Below are positions 18,301 to 30,300 of a stretch of DNA of 64,000 nucleotides, piece by piece (positions within the stretch are counted from its first letter, which is position 1; the number at the start of each line of letters is the position of its first letter). This stretch comes from Zygnema cylindricum. Taxonomy: Eukaryota > Streptophyta > Zygnematophyceae > Zygnematales > Zygnemataceae. The notes beneath the pieces are model-generated. The model saw only the letters and a program-made list of their open reading frames with translations. It ran no database searches and was not told the DNA's origin. The stretch lies in assembly GCA_037447655.1 (NCBI GenBank), contig JBBHKE010002292.1, positions 66,767 to 130,766 of the forward strand, read 5' to 3'. The translations under genes and the position numbers were made by a program.

Positions 18301-21300
18301 ATTGCTAACATGTTTTACGTCCTAAGTTCAAGTGTTTTGTTTGATACATCTTGTGGGACATGCTATTGAGGTTTATTATTTGTCCTATGAAGGTGTCTAG
18401 TGTGATGTGGTTGGTCGAGATGCTTTTTAAGTTGTCACGAGTATTCCATGTACTATGTTCAGCTAATTAATCGGATTTGGCCAAAGCTTCAATAAACAGT
18501 AAAATATGCCTTGTCTGTCTTCAGTTTATGATTAAATCTTTCCAATGTATCAGCAAGATGAAATGTCAAAGATTATGGGCCCACGGAGCCAGAATGCAAT
18601 AAAGTATGATGGGACCAGCTTCATAGCTTGAAAGATGATTATGAGGGCGTACTTTACTAGTAAAAAGCTAATGAGAGTAGTAGGGTGCGGGTTAAAATGA
18701 AACTAATTATGAGATCCAGACTTTAGTGGGGGGTATTGGGGGTAAAAGTCTGGAAATCAGGTCAATTGAAATTGTGTGGAAAAGCGAATGAAGAAAGATA
18801 ACAGGATCTGGATACTAATAATTAGAGAGACACGGAACTGATGTACTCAGTCACGAGATTTTGTTTAAAAGGACTTGGAAGGTACGAGATCGTGAGGACA
18901 TCACAGAAAAACAAAATGTCATTGGATAAAAGGTTATGTCCAGAAAACATTGATTTTGAAGGGGTAGAAATTTATTTTGTTATAGCACGGGCCATTACAG
19001 ATGAGTGGATTGCTACCTGGTAAAATATTGAAGGAGTTTTTTCAGTTTAGGAGAGTGTTCCTTGTAATATCCTGCATCGGACCTTAGGGAACAGTGAAAG
19101 AACAACACTTTGCTTGTGTATTGTAGCAAAAGCAGCCATTGGGGTGTTGCTGTTTAAGGGGTGAAGGACCTTATTAATTAGTGATGAATGGTATTGAATA
19201 GGACCAAAAAAACAGGGGTGGCAATGTAGTAAGAGTTATAGAGAGAATTGGTGTGAAAAATGAGTACGAAACAATTGGTATGACACCGTTATGGATATCG
19301 GTTGGAAGGCGAGACGAAATGAAATTACAGAAGTTTGTGGGGAGTGAGCAGTTTACAACAAACTTGATTATGAATGGAACACAAATTCAGATACAGCAAA
19401 GCGTCCCCCACAACCGAACCATACAGCTAACTTGTTAAGGTGTCAGCACAAATCAATATACGATGTAGTGTAGGGAATCGGTAATCGGGTCTTGATGTAG
19501 CAACTTTGATTCGACAATGTTTGAAAAGACCAGAGGTGGAGCGATCTAATGCCGAATGGACATCTGAACGGCAAAAGACCCGTCAAGACCGAGTTTACAG
19601 TTACAAGGGTGGAGTTTACAATTACAATGGTAAATACAAGTGTTGGGTATCGAGGACCTTTTGCCGATATTCGATATATATCGAATTTCAGGTACCCGAT
19701 AATCGATATATCGCTTCGATATATCGAAAAGCAAAATATCGCGATGTATCGCAGATATATCGAGGCATTAAAAAATAAATAAATAAAAATCACAGGTCTC
19801 CAAAGTCACGTGCCTTCGGACAAGGTGACCGTAAATTTTTTGCCGAAAAGAAATACGGTTTCTTCCTGAAAGTCAGCAGAGTGAAGGAGATCACTGAGGT
19901 ACATTGACGCCGTACACTTGCGAAGTACACGTACGTAATACGCAAGTACGGATTTCCATACTAAAATGGTCGGTTCTCAAATCTTTGACGATTTTAGAGA
20001 TTTGATCGTCAACTTACAAGGAACCACTCAAATCAAAACACGTATGCAAAAAATTGTTTACAGAATATACGCGATGTTAACCAAGGCCTCTGTAATACAG
20101 AAATTTTGCTATTTTGTTGTCCGTACTATTACAGAGACCTCATGTAACCATGCCCCAAATAAGTAATTTTATGAATTACAGAATTTGTACCTTTTTGTCG
20201 GTTACATTTTGCGGCGTCTACCTTTAAGTCACGGAACGAAAATCACGTCGTACGTGGCGTATCAGACGATTTGTTTTTTTCGCTAAAATAACATATTATA
20301 TTAAAATATAAAATATTAAATTTAAAAAATACTATATATCGCGATAATTTATGTTGGTCTCGGTACGATATATCGAGGAGGCTGCTCGATCGATATTCGA
20401 TATATCGAATATCGAAATTATCGCGATATGAATTTACCTGATACCCAACACTAGTAGATACAGTACCTAGTTTCTCGAAGCTAATGTCTAAAGGGGAGTA
20501 TTGAGATATTGTATCCTTTAGTTCAGGAATACTAAGTAATTACGTTAATGCCTAATGGTATGGCTGATTAGTGTACAAGGATTATTTACGTACATTGTTC
20601 AGAATTTGAAGTGATATGGAGTACATTGTGTAGTGATAATGGAGTACAAGTACACGGTTCCCTGTCGAGAAAGACTGTAGAGGAACTAGGACACATACAT
20701 TGAAAATCATTTCAAAGCGATCCAAACCATTGAACAAAACGACGGTTTAAAGATTGTATCCACAATCATTGAACATACTAGACAGAATTTTGGTCCCATG
20801 AGTGATGTCACTTGAAAGATAAACATAAGTGGACTCCCCATGACCTATCTACGATGGCAGAACTGTACGATCAACAGATGGCAATACATACATACATACA
20901 TACATACGTACATAAGTAAATACGTACATACATACATACATACATACATACATGCATGCATGCATGCATACATGCATACATGCATACATACATACATACA
21001 TACATACATACATACATACATGCATACATGCATACATGCATACATGCATACATGCATACATGCATACATGCATACATGCATACATGCATACATACATACA
21101 TACATACATACATACATACATGCATACATACATACATACATACAGTACAAAGAGATGGTGTGGGCACAATTGATTGGCTCACGCTGCGTGGAGAGATTGA
21201 GTCCACACTACAGGTGCGCAAGTTATGATTGAGTCCGCATGCAAGTGTCCCACACGCAAAGTGAATCAGGAGTCACAACGAGATCAAGAATAATATGGAA

Positions 21301-24300
21301 TTTTGCGAGCAACCTTATGTATTGCTTCAGGGGTTTCGTTTGATAAAGAAGCGTTACCGGGCCATCGGATGCACCCTGTGTGTGTAAGGATTCTCAAAAT
21401 CTGGGGATCAAAAGTAAAAATCCCATGAAAGGGAAAAGTGAGCCAGCCGCTCGAACTTGGGACCATTGGAAAAAGCCTTCAGAGCGCTAACCACAGGGCC
21501 ACCAGCTTCGATGTGGAAATTGGCAGGTTTTTTACAAGTGTGGGCAAAAACACATCCGGGTATTGGACAACACATCTTGCCGATATCACTACCCCCCCTC
21601 AAGAGGTAGCTGGTCAAAGTCCACGACCCCCTTGGTTCCAATACCATGTCAAGATTCTGAAAATCCTGAGGGCTAGAAGTGGAAATCCCATGGAAGGGAA
21701 AAGTGAGCCGGCCAGGGCTCAAATAGAGCCTTCAAAGCGCTAACCACAAGGCCACCATCTCCTTTAGGGAGCTTGCGGGTCTTTATTTTAAATTTTGAGT
21801 GTGGGTGAACCACATCCCAGTATTAAATGGCAGGTCTTGTCGAAATCAACAGTACTCGTACGAACAAGTTGGGGTTTGTCCGTAGGGATTGTAGTATAAG
21901 AGGAAATTTCTCTTAGATGACTTTTAGAGGTGAACAGTCAATGTAAGGTGCTCGGTTGGATTAGAGGTAGTACGTGGTGGGATCTACCCAAATAGGTGTA
22001 GGAGGGAATAAGTGAACGTCTAAATTTAATAAAGATTAGTAGGACATAAATAGGTGACATGGTTTTTAGAGGATTCCATCTTCCCAGGATGTAGCGATTC
22101 GGTGCTAGTTCTCTCGAGGATTAAAGGGCTTTGAATAAGAGACATGGTCTTCACATTGTAGACACAAACTCAATTTGTACTATCTTTCGTATTGTGCTAA
22201 AAGTCTTTTTCAATGAGAAATATATTTTTGCTTCTTTGTCTGTTTTGGTGTGAAATTTTGCATAATGAATTGTGCGTGGAAACTTAGATAGTGTCGAGTT
22301 TGGGTAGCGGGTAGCAGGTAATTAGTAGTCTACCAGCTTTTACAGGTTGAAATGACGTGTTGGATGAGTCACCTTAGAGTAAGCTTGGTTGTAATACTGT
22401 TTAGAGGATATAGTTCAACACGGAGTTTTTATCTACAAAGAAATTTGACAACTAATATTATTACGTTGATTAGTATGACTTCAACTGAAGTGCCATCCCA
22501 ACATAACCTGGAGTAAAGATCGGCATACATGTGGAGCGTACTTCTTGTGAAACTCAAATCATACCTGATACATCCCATCAAAGGTGTAGGTCTTCATTCC
22601 TGATGATCCTTTATTTTGGTAGCCTCTGAATACTCTTATTGGATTCTTAGTCTCCATGCTATTCTGCATGTCAACAAATTTAGTAAACATTAGTGTTATG
22701 TATCGATAGCCTCTCAATAATAATGGATGTGTACCTTTTTTTGACCTACCAATAATCAATATGTCAGTTAGTAAATTATCGCGATATCTTACCGATATAT
22801 TGGCCCCATCTGCAAATAAGAAACTATTGCAATAATTGACTTGGCTTTTAGAGATTTTTGTAGGGTTTTTTTGCTTTTTATGACCTCATACCCCATCCAT
22901 ATAATGTCTTTAACATAAAATTGTTTTTCTTTCCTTATTCTTACATGATAGATTTGTTATTCAAGAGAGAAAATATATAGAATTTATTATTTAAGAGAGA
23001 AATTGTAGCAGAAAATAAAAAATAGATTTCGAAAAATCGAAAGAGGAGCAAATTAAATGCTCTAAAATAATAAAGAACACTGTTACAAAGGAAATGCATA
23101 CTAAATAGTAAATGCCCGTCTACATTGAAAATACTTTCTCATACATGTGTAAAATACAATGTTGACTTAGTGAAGGTTGTTACTAAAGATGACAAAAACT
23201 AAAAAATCCACAAATCAATACCATGCGCACATTCACAAAATGGGATTCTGAAGTAAAAACAAAGGTCAAAAAAACGCATCCTCAAGTAACACAATATGGG
23301 ACATCTGCATGCATATACAAAATTGCACACAATTTAACGTAGTAACTTTTCAAAACTCAAGAAATGTATTGCACTTTGTTGCTAAAATTTTGGTCCTACA
23401 CCATTGGTTTTATAGAGTACTTCTTTTGTCTTATACAATAGGACTTTATTGTACGTAGTGATGCACAATTTAGACTGGAGTTTTGTACTTTTGTTTTACA
23501 AAGTACGAACCGGATTGTGATATGTGACGTAACAACTTTATTCGTCCAAGAGTGATATATCCAGATTTTTTGTAGTTTGATGACCGGTAACATCTATTGA
23601 ATTAGAAGTCATAGCAGCGAACAAAATACAGAAAGAGACAGGCAAAAAAAGACAAGTAAATGATTGCCAAGAGAAATTAAAAAAGGTAAAGATAACAATG
23701 AGGTAAAGAGCTAAAATATTGAGTGAGAATGTCACGTAGTGGCATCGTTACAAACTGTTCAGCATGCCCACGTAATCTCGAAGGGTCATTTGGCTCTTCT
23801 TATTATAGGACGACTAGGCTCCTATCATAAGACGAGAGGGCAAAGTGTCCTGTCATAAGTAAAGAAATCAAATCTAAAAACTGAAAGAAGAATCTAAAAC
23901 TGAATCTAAAACAGAGGTATAAAGAGAATAACGAAAATTAGAATTTCAGACTGCATTATCTAATACTAAGTCTAATAAACCAAGTTTGGAGCAAAGGAGA
24001 ATTGAGGAGAATTGAGAAATCCAACACCCCCCCGCTTTGCTAGAAACGAAGGCCGGCTGAGGAGGAGAGAGCTTCAAATTGAGGCTGCGGAAGAACCTTG
24101 GTCACAAAATCGGCCATCTGGAGAGCAGTGGGGCCTTGGTGGAACAGGACAAAGTGGGGGAGTGGTGGAAGAGGACAATGCCTGGAGCAATGGCGTCGCG
24201 GGTGAAGTGATATTGTATGTTAATATGTTTTGTACGGCGATGATGAACCGGATTGTTCATCAGGGCGAGGGCTAGTTCAAAGTCACAAAAAAAGGTGGTG

Positions 24301-27300
24301 GCAGATGATGGACAGAATTGCAGGTTGAGGAGGAGGGACGGAAGCCAGAGGCCTACTTAGTGGTATGAGTCCTACTTAGTGGTATGAGTTGCAAACATGT
24401 ACTCGGCTTCAATTGAGGAAAGCGCAACAGTTGGTTGCTTCTTGGAGGTCCAAGGGCACTTCTGAGGTAAAAAGAAACAGCGGTGATGCTGCGACGGGAA
24501 ACCAGATCACCCCCACAAGTCATCACAGTGGTCGACGAGAACCGGAGAAGAGGAGCTAGAGAAGGTGAGCTTTAAAGTTTTGGTGCCTTGGAGGTAGCGG
24601 AATACCCTTTGTGTTGTAAGGAGGTGGTTAGTAGTGGGGTTGGAAACAAACTAACAAAGCTGGCCAACGGCAACAACTATGAGTGGACGAGTGACAGTCA
24701 TCGCGTACATAAGACTACTTAAACTAATCATGTATATCTTTTGGAGACAGGCCCACCAGAGTTTTAGACGAGCTTTACATTGGGATCTAAAGGGGTAGAG
24801 ATAGGGGTGCAATCGGCCATAAATTAGGACGGAGGTTATACATAAGCATCAGTTTGACTGATAGTGGGTAAAGCCAGATTCAATGTGGGAGGATTTGACC
24901 GTAGACGTACCAAGGGTACAGAGTGGAAGTCAACGGAAAGAGGTCGGCTACATTTAGTTGGCCATATAATATGGGTTGGACAAACAGATTTGTCAGCGCA
25001 AAAGTGTCATTGACGGTCGATAAAATAGCTTCAACAGTTGATCTGTTGATGTTTGATCAGAATAGACACTGCGCCCAACGATGTGTGCACGTACAGTCGG
25101 TCGTCTATAATGTCCTTCGCTCGCTTAAGGACCGGACAGACATCAATGACGTGATTTGGTGCACGGCAATGAGAAATGTAGCCAGAGCTGCACTAAGAAT
25201 TGGGGAAAGATTCTGCTTGATTTCCTCGTGGACTAAACTGACATTTTGGGATGGGATGGTGACACCTGTGGAAGAGTTGTCGATCGAGGAAATAAGGGCT
25301 TAATAAGACGTTGGAAGACCGCCCAAGATGGCCGAAATAATGTCTTCATGGTAGACAAGAGCTCCGACATTCTTGAGTCAACTAGCAATTGAATTGACAG
25401 AGTTGATGTAGGTTTGAATAGAGTCGGTGGGATTTTTTGACCTGTGTTGAGCTGGCGTTGAAGAAGTAGTTTGTTGGACAAGGATTTGTTTCAGGTGTTG
25501 GACAGAATTGTCTAAGCATTGTGACCCGAGGTGGCATCACGAATAAGGTCAAGTTGTAAGGGTTCAAGTGCGAGGACCAGCCGAAATCAAATTTAATCCT
25601 CAGTGCGGATTTAGCGGCGGCATCGAAAGGTTCCTCTTCGCTTCTGATGATAACAAACCAAAGTTTTCGAGCCGCAATAGGTGTTCAATCTGGTATTTCC
25701 ACCAGTAGAAATCCGTGCCATTGAATTTGGCAACGGTATTTGAACTAACGGGGAGAGGTCCACAACTTATTGAATTAAATGTCATAGCAACGGACAGAAT
25801 ACAAAAGAGACAGGCAAAAAAAGGCAAATAAAATGATTGCCAAGATAAATTAAAAAAGGTAAAGATTACAATGAGGTAAAGAGCTAAAATAGTGACTGAG
25901 AATGTCACGTAGTGGCATCGTCATAGACTCTCTTGCAGCCCACGTGATCACGAAGAGTCACTTGGCTCTTCCTATCGTAAGGTGTCCTTTCGTAAGAAAA
26001 AAAATCAGATCTAAAAAGTGAAAGAAAAATCTAAAACTGAATCTAAAACAGAGTTAAAGAGAGAGATAACGAAAATTAGAATTTGAGATTGCATTATCTA
26101 ATACCAAGTCTAATAAACTGAGTTTGGGCCAAAGGAGAATTGGGAAGAATTGAGAATTCCAACAACATCGGATATCAAAAATATCGAGATAAGAGATTCA
26201 CTGATATGCAACACTAGTTAACATGAATCAATTTGAAACTGATAAAGTTGCATGGACATTTGTGTGGACCAGCATTGACAATAAAAGTGTTTATTTGTCA
26301 GCACAACCCAAAATGATAGCGGTGATTGGGTACACCAAATAAATTCAAACGTTCTCAATATCAAGGCATCAAAAGTTTGACTATATGGAGTACTCAAAAT
26401 ATCTAATATAGAAATGACGCCATGACAGCTGAATTATGAAAACCTTGAACTTTGCCAAGCATATTGAATGCAAAAATCGAGAGTTTGCCAAGTATTTGAA
26501 CCAAACTGAAACTAAACATTGTGAACCAAAGTGCAAAATAAACTCTAAGAAAGCAATTCCACCATTGTTTAAGAAAAAGGAAATGTCGCCTTACCATCAG
26601 AGCAAGATTTCCACCTTTTAGTTCCTGGTCATCATATTGGCGCCTGTTCCCCATTAAATCATTTTTTCCTGATCCTGTATACCATACTTTCTCACTGTAG
26701 TCCTGGTTGTCTTCATATCCTCCTGAAATAACTATAGATATGCAGACAGCACCCTTGTAAGGGCTCTCCTGTACTCACACAAAACAAAAGGGACCAGTAA
26801 TGAACAATCAAGGAGAACGAACATCAAGATTGCGTTCAAACAGGGAACTGGCTTACGAATTGGTTGATGAATTGGTACTACAGATCTAAGATCTCTTTCT
26901 CTGCCCCTCCTTCCTCTCCTGTTCCGCCTCCCCCTGAATTACAAACAATTATATAAAGCTCAACCTTCCTATCTTTTAGACAACAATGGACATGAGGACA
27001 ACTCCTCGGCAAGGTCCTTAATGCACTAAATATGGTATTGAGCAAAGAATGTTGTGACCGTAAATTATATGACCTTTCCATCTCCAACAACTCACCTTCT
27101 CGGTTATGTATTCTATTCCATTTAACCAATGGTTATGTAGGTTTAATACACACAGTTCCACACGAGAAAAAAATACATCTCCTGGAAGGATGCCTGCAAA
27201 ACTCATAGTTCAATAGTACCAACATGAGAAAAATAATAAACATCATAAAATGAAGATTTTACTAATAATTCTAAGTCCTAGCTCTTTGAATATGTCCTTA

Positions 27301-30300
27301 TTCCACATTTTATCTTGCACACTTTGCAATATTTGGGCTATGTTCTACATCTAGCATTGTTAACTAAAAAGATAGACAAAATTTTCAACCTTCTTGGGAA
27401 AGATAACAAATTATTCTTTGAGAGATGAACCTCATAAGTGACAGCTTCGAACTTAGCTTGTATCACGCCGTTTATTAACAAACGGAGGCAATAAAACATA
27501 AATGGACTTTTAACAACGTTAGGAAACAAAGTGGAAAACAACAAAAGACATTTTTTTGTCAAAATCTTTAGCATTAAAATGGGAATGGGTCGATGGACTT
27601 GTGAAATCAGGTCATTTTGAACCAGTCAAGTGAGAATCGGTGGTTCTTTTATTGATTGAAAATGTGATTTCATAGACATTAATGTAAGGTTCACATGAAT
27701 CTTCCATTGGTGGCTTTGGATTTTAGATTCTGGATGTCGAGTTTTGTGACTTCTTGTTATCAATTAAATCGTATTGCTGTTACAGCGGTTGACTCATCAC
27801 TTATATATCCACTTGTCAATAAACTTGTCAATAAACAAGGAGTTTGATTAGGACAAATTTTTAAGAACCTCGCAGGAAAGTGGCTTGTGGCCCTATTGAC
27901 ATGTGAATTATGATTGGGTCTAGACTTCCCAACTTTAATATAAGGTAGTAAAAATTGAAGTACCTTGAATGCGCCCAACTACTTTCTTGCCTCCCAAAAG
28001 CGTCATTCCTTTTGTTCTCATCTGCATAAGGAACAGTCCTTTTTTAACTTCCGTTCCTTTTTTATGACCAGCACATTTCTTTTTTGATGGACGACACATT
28101 TCTAAACAACAAGTTCTTCAAGTAGACATTGTTCATTTAAGCATACAAGAAAAAAAAATAAAAATTATGCAATACTTCGTTCAAGATATGTAAATTCCCT
28201 AATTCCATTGATAACTTTAATTTCATTGAAAAAAACAATCTTCTTATTTTGCATTTGTTGTCGCGTTAAATCTGACTATTTTGTTCATTTAAATTCTACA
28301 GTAATTACGTTATTCTAATGAAATACACTTCACTTTTACAGAATTATCACTGTTTTCAGTTTACATGCTCTATCACATTCCAATTTGATTTATTCCATAA
28401 AATTCCGTTTTTATCAATCAATGGTACTTCTGTTGTACAAAATGAACACATTCTATGCATCTAAATGAGATAGAATAACATGGGCATACAAGTGATATAA
28501 AATTGATATAAAAATGAAATGAAATTGGAAAAAAATGGGTATAAAATCAAATTTAAGAAAAATAAACATAAGTAAATAAATAAAATTTGAATAAAATAAA
28601 AATTGGGAATTGGAAAAATTGTAACAGAAATTGGAATTTCTTTTATGTATAAAAACAAAAAAAGGACTTTTAAATTTTACATTATAGGGGCAACCATAGT
28701 CACAAGCATAAGGACTGCCAAAAGAAACAAAAGAAAAAAATCATACCATAGTTAATGCTTTGAGATCCGGTCGCCTTGAAACTGCTTTATCCTCCTTATA
28801 CCTTGCCTTCACTTTTTGAGCCAAAATCTCCGCTTTTGTCCTTCTGTCGCTTGCACACTTAACTATTTTTTTTTTTTTAAATGGTATAGGCGTGGCCTTC
28901 TGAGAAGAAGCCACCCGGTCATCTTCCTCCTACAACCACGCCCGGATTTTGAATGCAAAAGTTTTTAATTGTGCTTTGAGAATGAAATTGAAGAACATAG
29001 GCGCACTTAATGTAAAAATTGACAAAATAAAAGTATGCACAATTGTGTGTGACAAAGGAAATATTAGACGTTTGACTAACCTTGCATGCCAAATTGTAAA
29101 ATGTTTCATATGCACTTCGTGTTCGTCGTACAGCTTTAAAATGCTCATCTGTATCTGTTTTTCCTTCCAAATCTGTGACTGTCACCGGCAAATTTACCAA
29201 CGACAAATCTTGACTTTTGTGATCCTCTTGTTTGTTCTTCTTAACCCCACTATTCCTCTCCACTTTTATTCTCTTATTTGTCTCTTCCTTACATTCCATT
29301 AACTTATTTGTCACTTCTTTTCTTTGCCTTCTTTTTTCAAAGTTCTCCACTTTCTCGAGATTTTGTTTCTTGGGTGAAGGTCTCATTGACAAAGTAGCTT
29401 TTGGTCCGATTTTTGGAGTAGAAACCTGGTCCTCCGTAGAAAGGCAGTCCATAGAAAAAAGTTCAATGTGAATAAATAGAAGCAATTCAAGAATATAACC
29501 AACGACTTTTGAAAAACCCTAAAATACCTTGCAAATACGCCTAACGTAAAGGTATCATAATTCTGTAGACTACAGTACACCGTGTATGGCTATTAGTGTT
29601 AATGTTTTTTTCGCCACTTAAAACATCTTTTCTCCGTACACACTTGTCTTATTATCAATTTGAGACCGCCAATTGGAAGTTGAGAATCTTACCTTTCAAT
29701 CGCAACCGTCAGATTGAGAACCCAACAAGTGTGTGCGGAAAAAAGTTGTTATAAGTGGCGAAAAAAACATTAACACTAATAGCGATACACGGTGTAGTTT
29801 ACAATTTTCAACCAAAATCATAATGAAAAAGATAAAGTTGCTGTTACAAAACTTCAGAGCCGAAATATAAAGCTTTAATGCAAACAAAACCCTCTTTGTC
29901 GCGAAAATCACAATTGGAACATTTTAAGATAATATCATCATTACGGTAAAAAAAAAAAAAAAAATAGTTTGCCGCTTCATCAGGTGTTGTTCCAAAAGAG
30001 CGCTAGTGGGACAAACAATTGCCGTTGTTACCAAGGACAAAAGCCATTGGAGGGGGAAGAAGTGACAAACCAACTATCATTGGAGGGTGGAGAAGTGACA
30101 AAGTGGAGAGTCAATCGGAGCCCAAAGACAACTGATTTGATGCTCTTGAGTCAACAATCCGCAATAAATTGGAAGGCAAAATTAAATTGGAGAGCACATT
30201 AGCAAGTACATATTCAAAATCTTGAGGCGAATCAAAAAAAAGTGGATATTGGTGAGCAAGTGGCAGAGGGTAAGTGGGAGAATAGTTGGCATACTGATAC

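Larger units (their letters stand above)
23595..26164 (-). mobile_element. Internally deleted Ty1-copia LTR retrotransposon
   Basis: Two direct LTRs flank the element (23595-24026 and 25768-26164). Minus-strand coding remnants run gag first: KFNGTDFYWWKYQIEHLLRL just inside the right LTR, then an EDIISAILGGLP-type gag block near 25320. Last come the RNase H pieces SKKQPTVALSSIEAEYM (about 24440-24390) and NNPVHHRRTKHINIQYHFTR (about 24250-24190). Protease, integrase and most of the reverse transcriptase are missing. A ggggggg polypurine tract on the minus strand abuts the left LTR, which marks it as the 3' LTR. Both outer flanks read acatc (23590-23594 and 26165-26169), a likely 5 bp target duplication. 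The element lies in an SUVH intron. Confidence 0.85.

Noticed and set aside
20840-21232. Open frames of His-Thr-Tyr-Ile and Cys-Met-Tyr-Val repeats
   Set aside because: They are readings of the (CATA)n microsatellite in several frames on both strands, with no unique protein sequence.
24923-25303. A 126-codon plus-strand frame inside the copia element
   Set aside because: It is antisense to the gag and polyprotein remnants of a minus-strand element.
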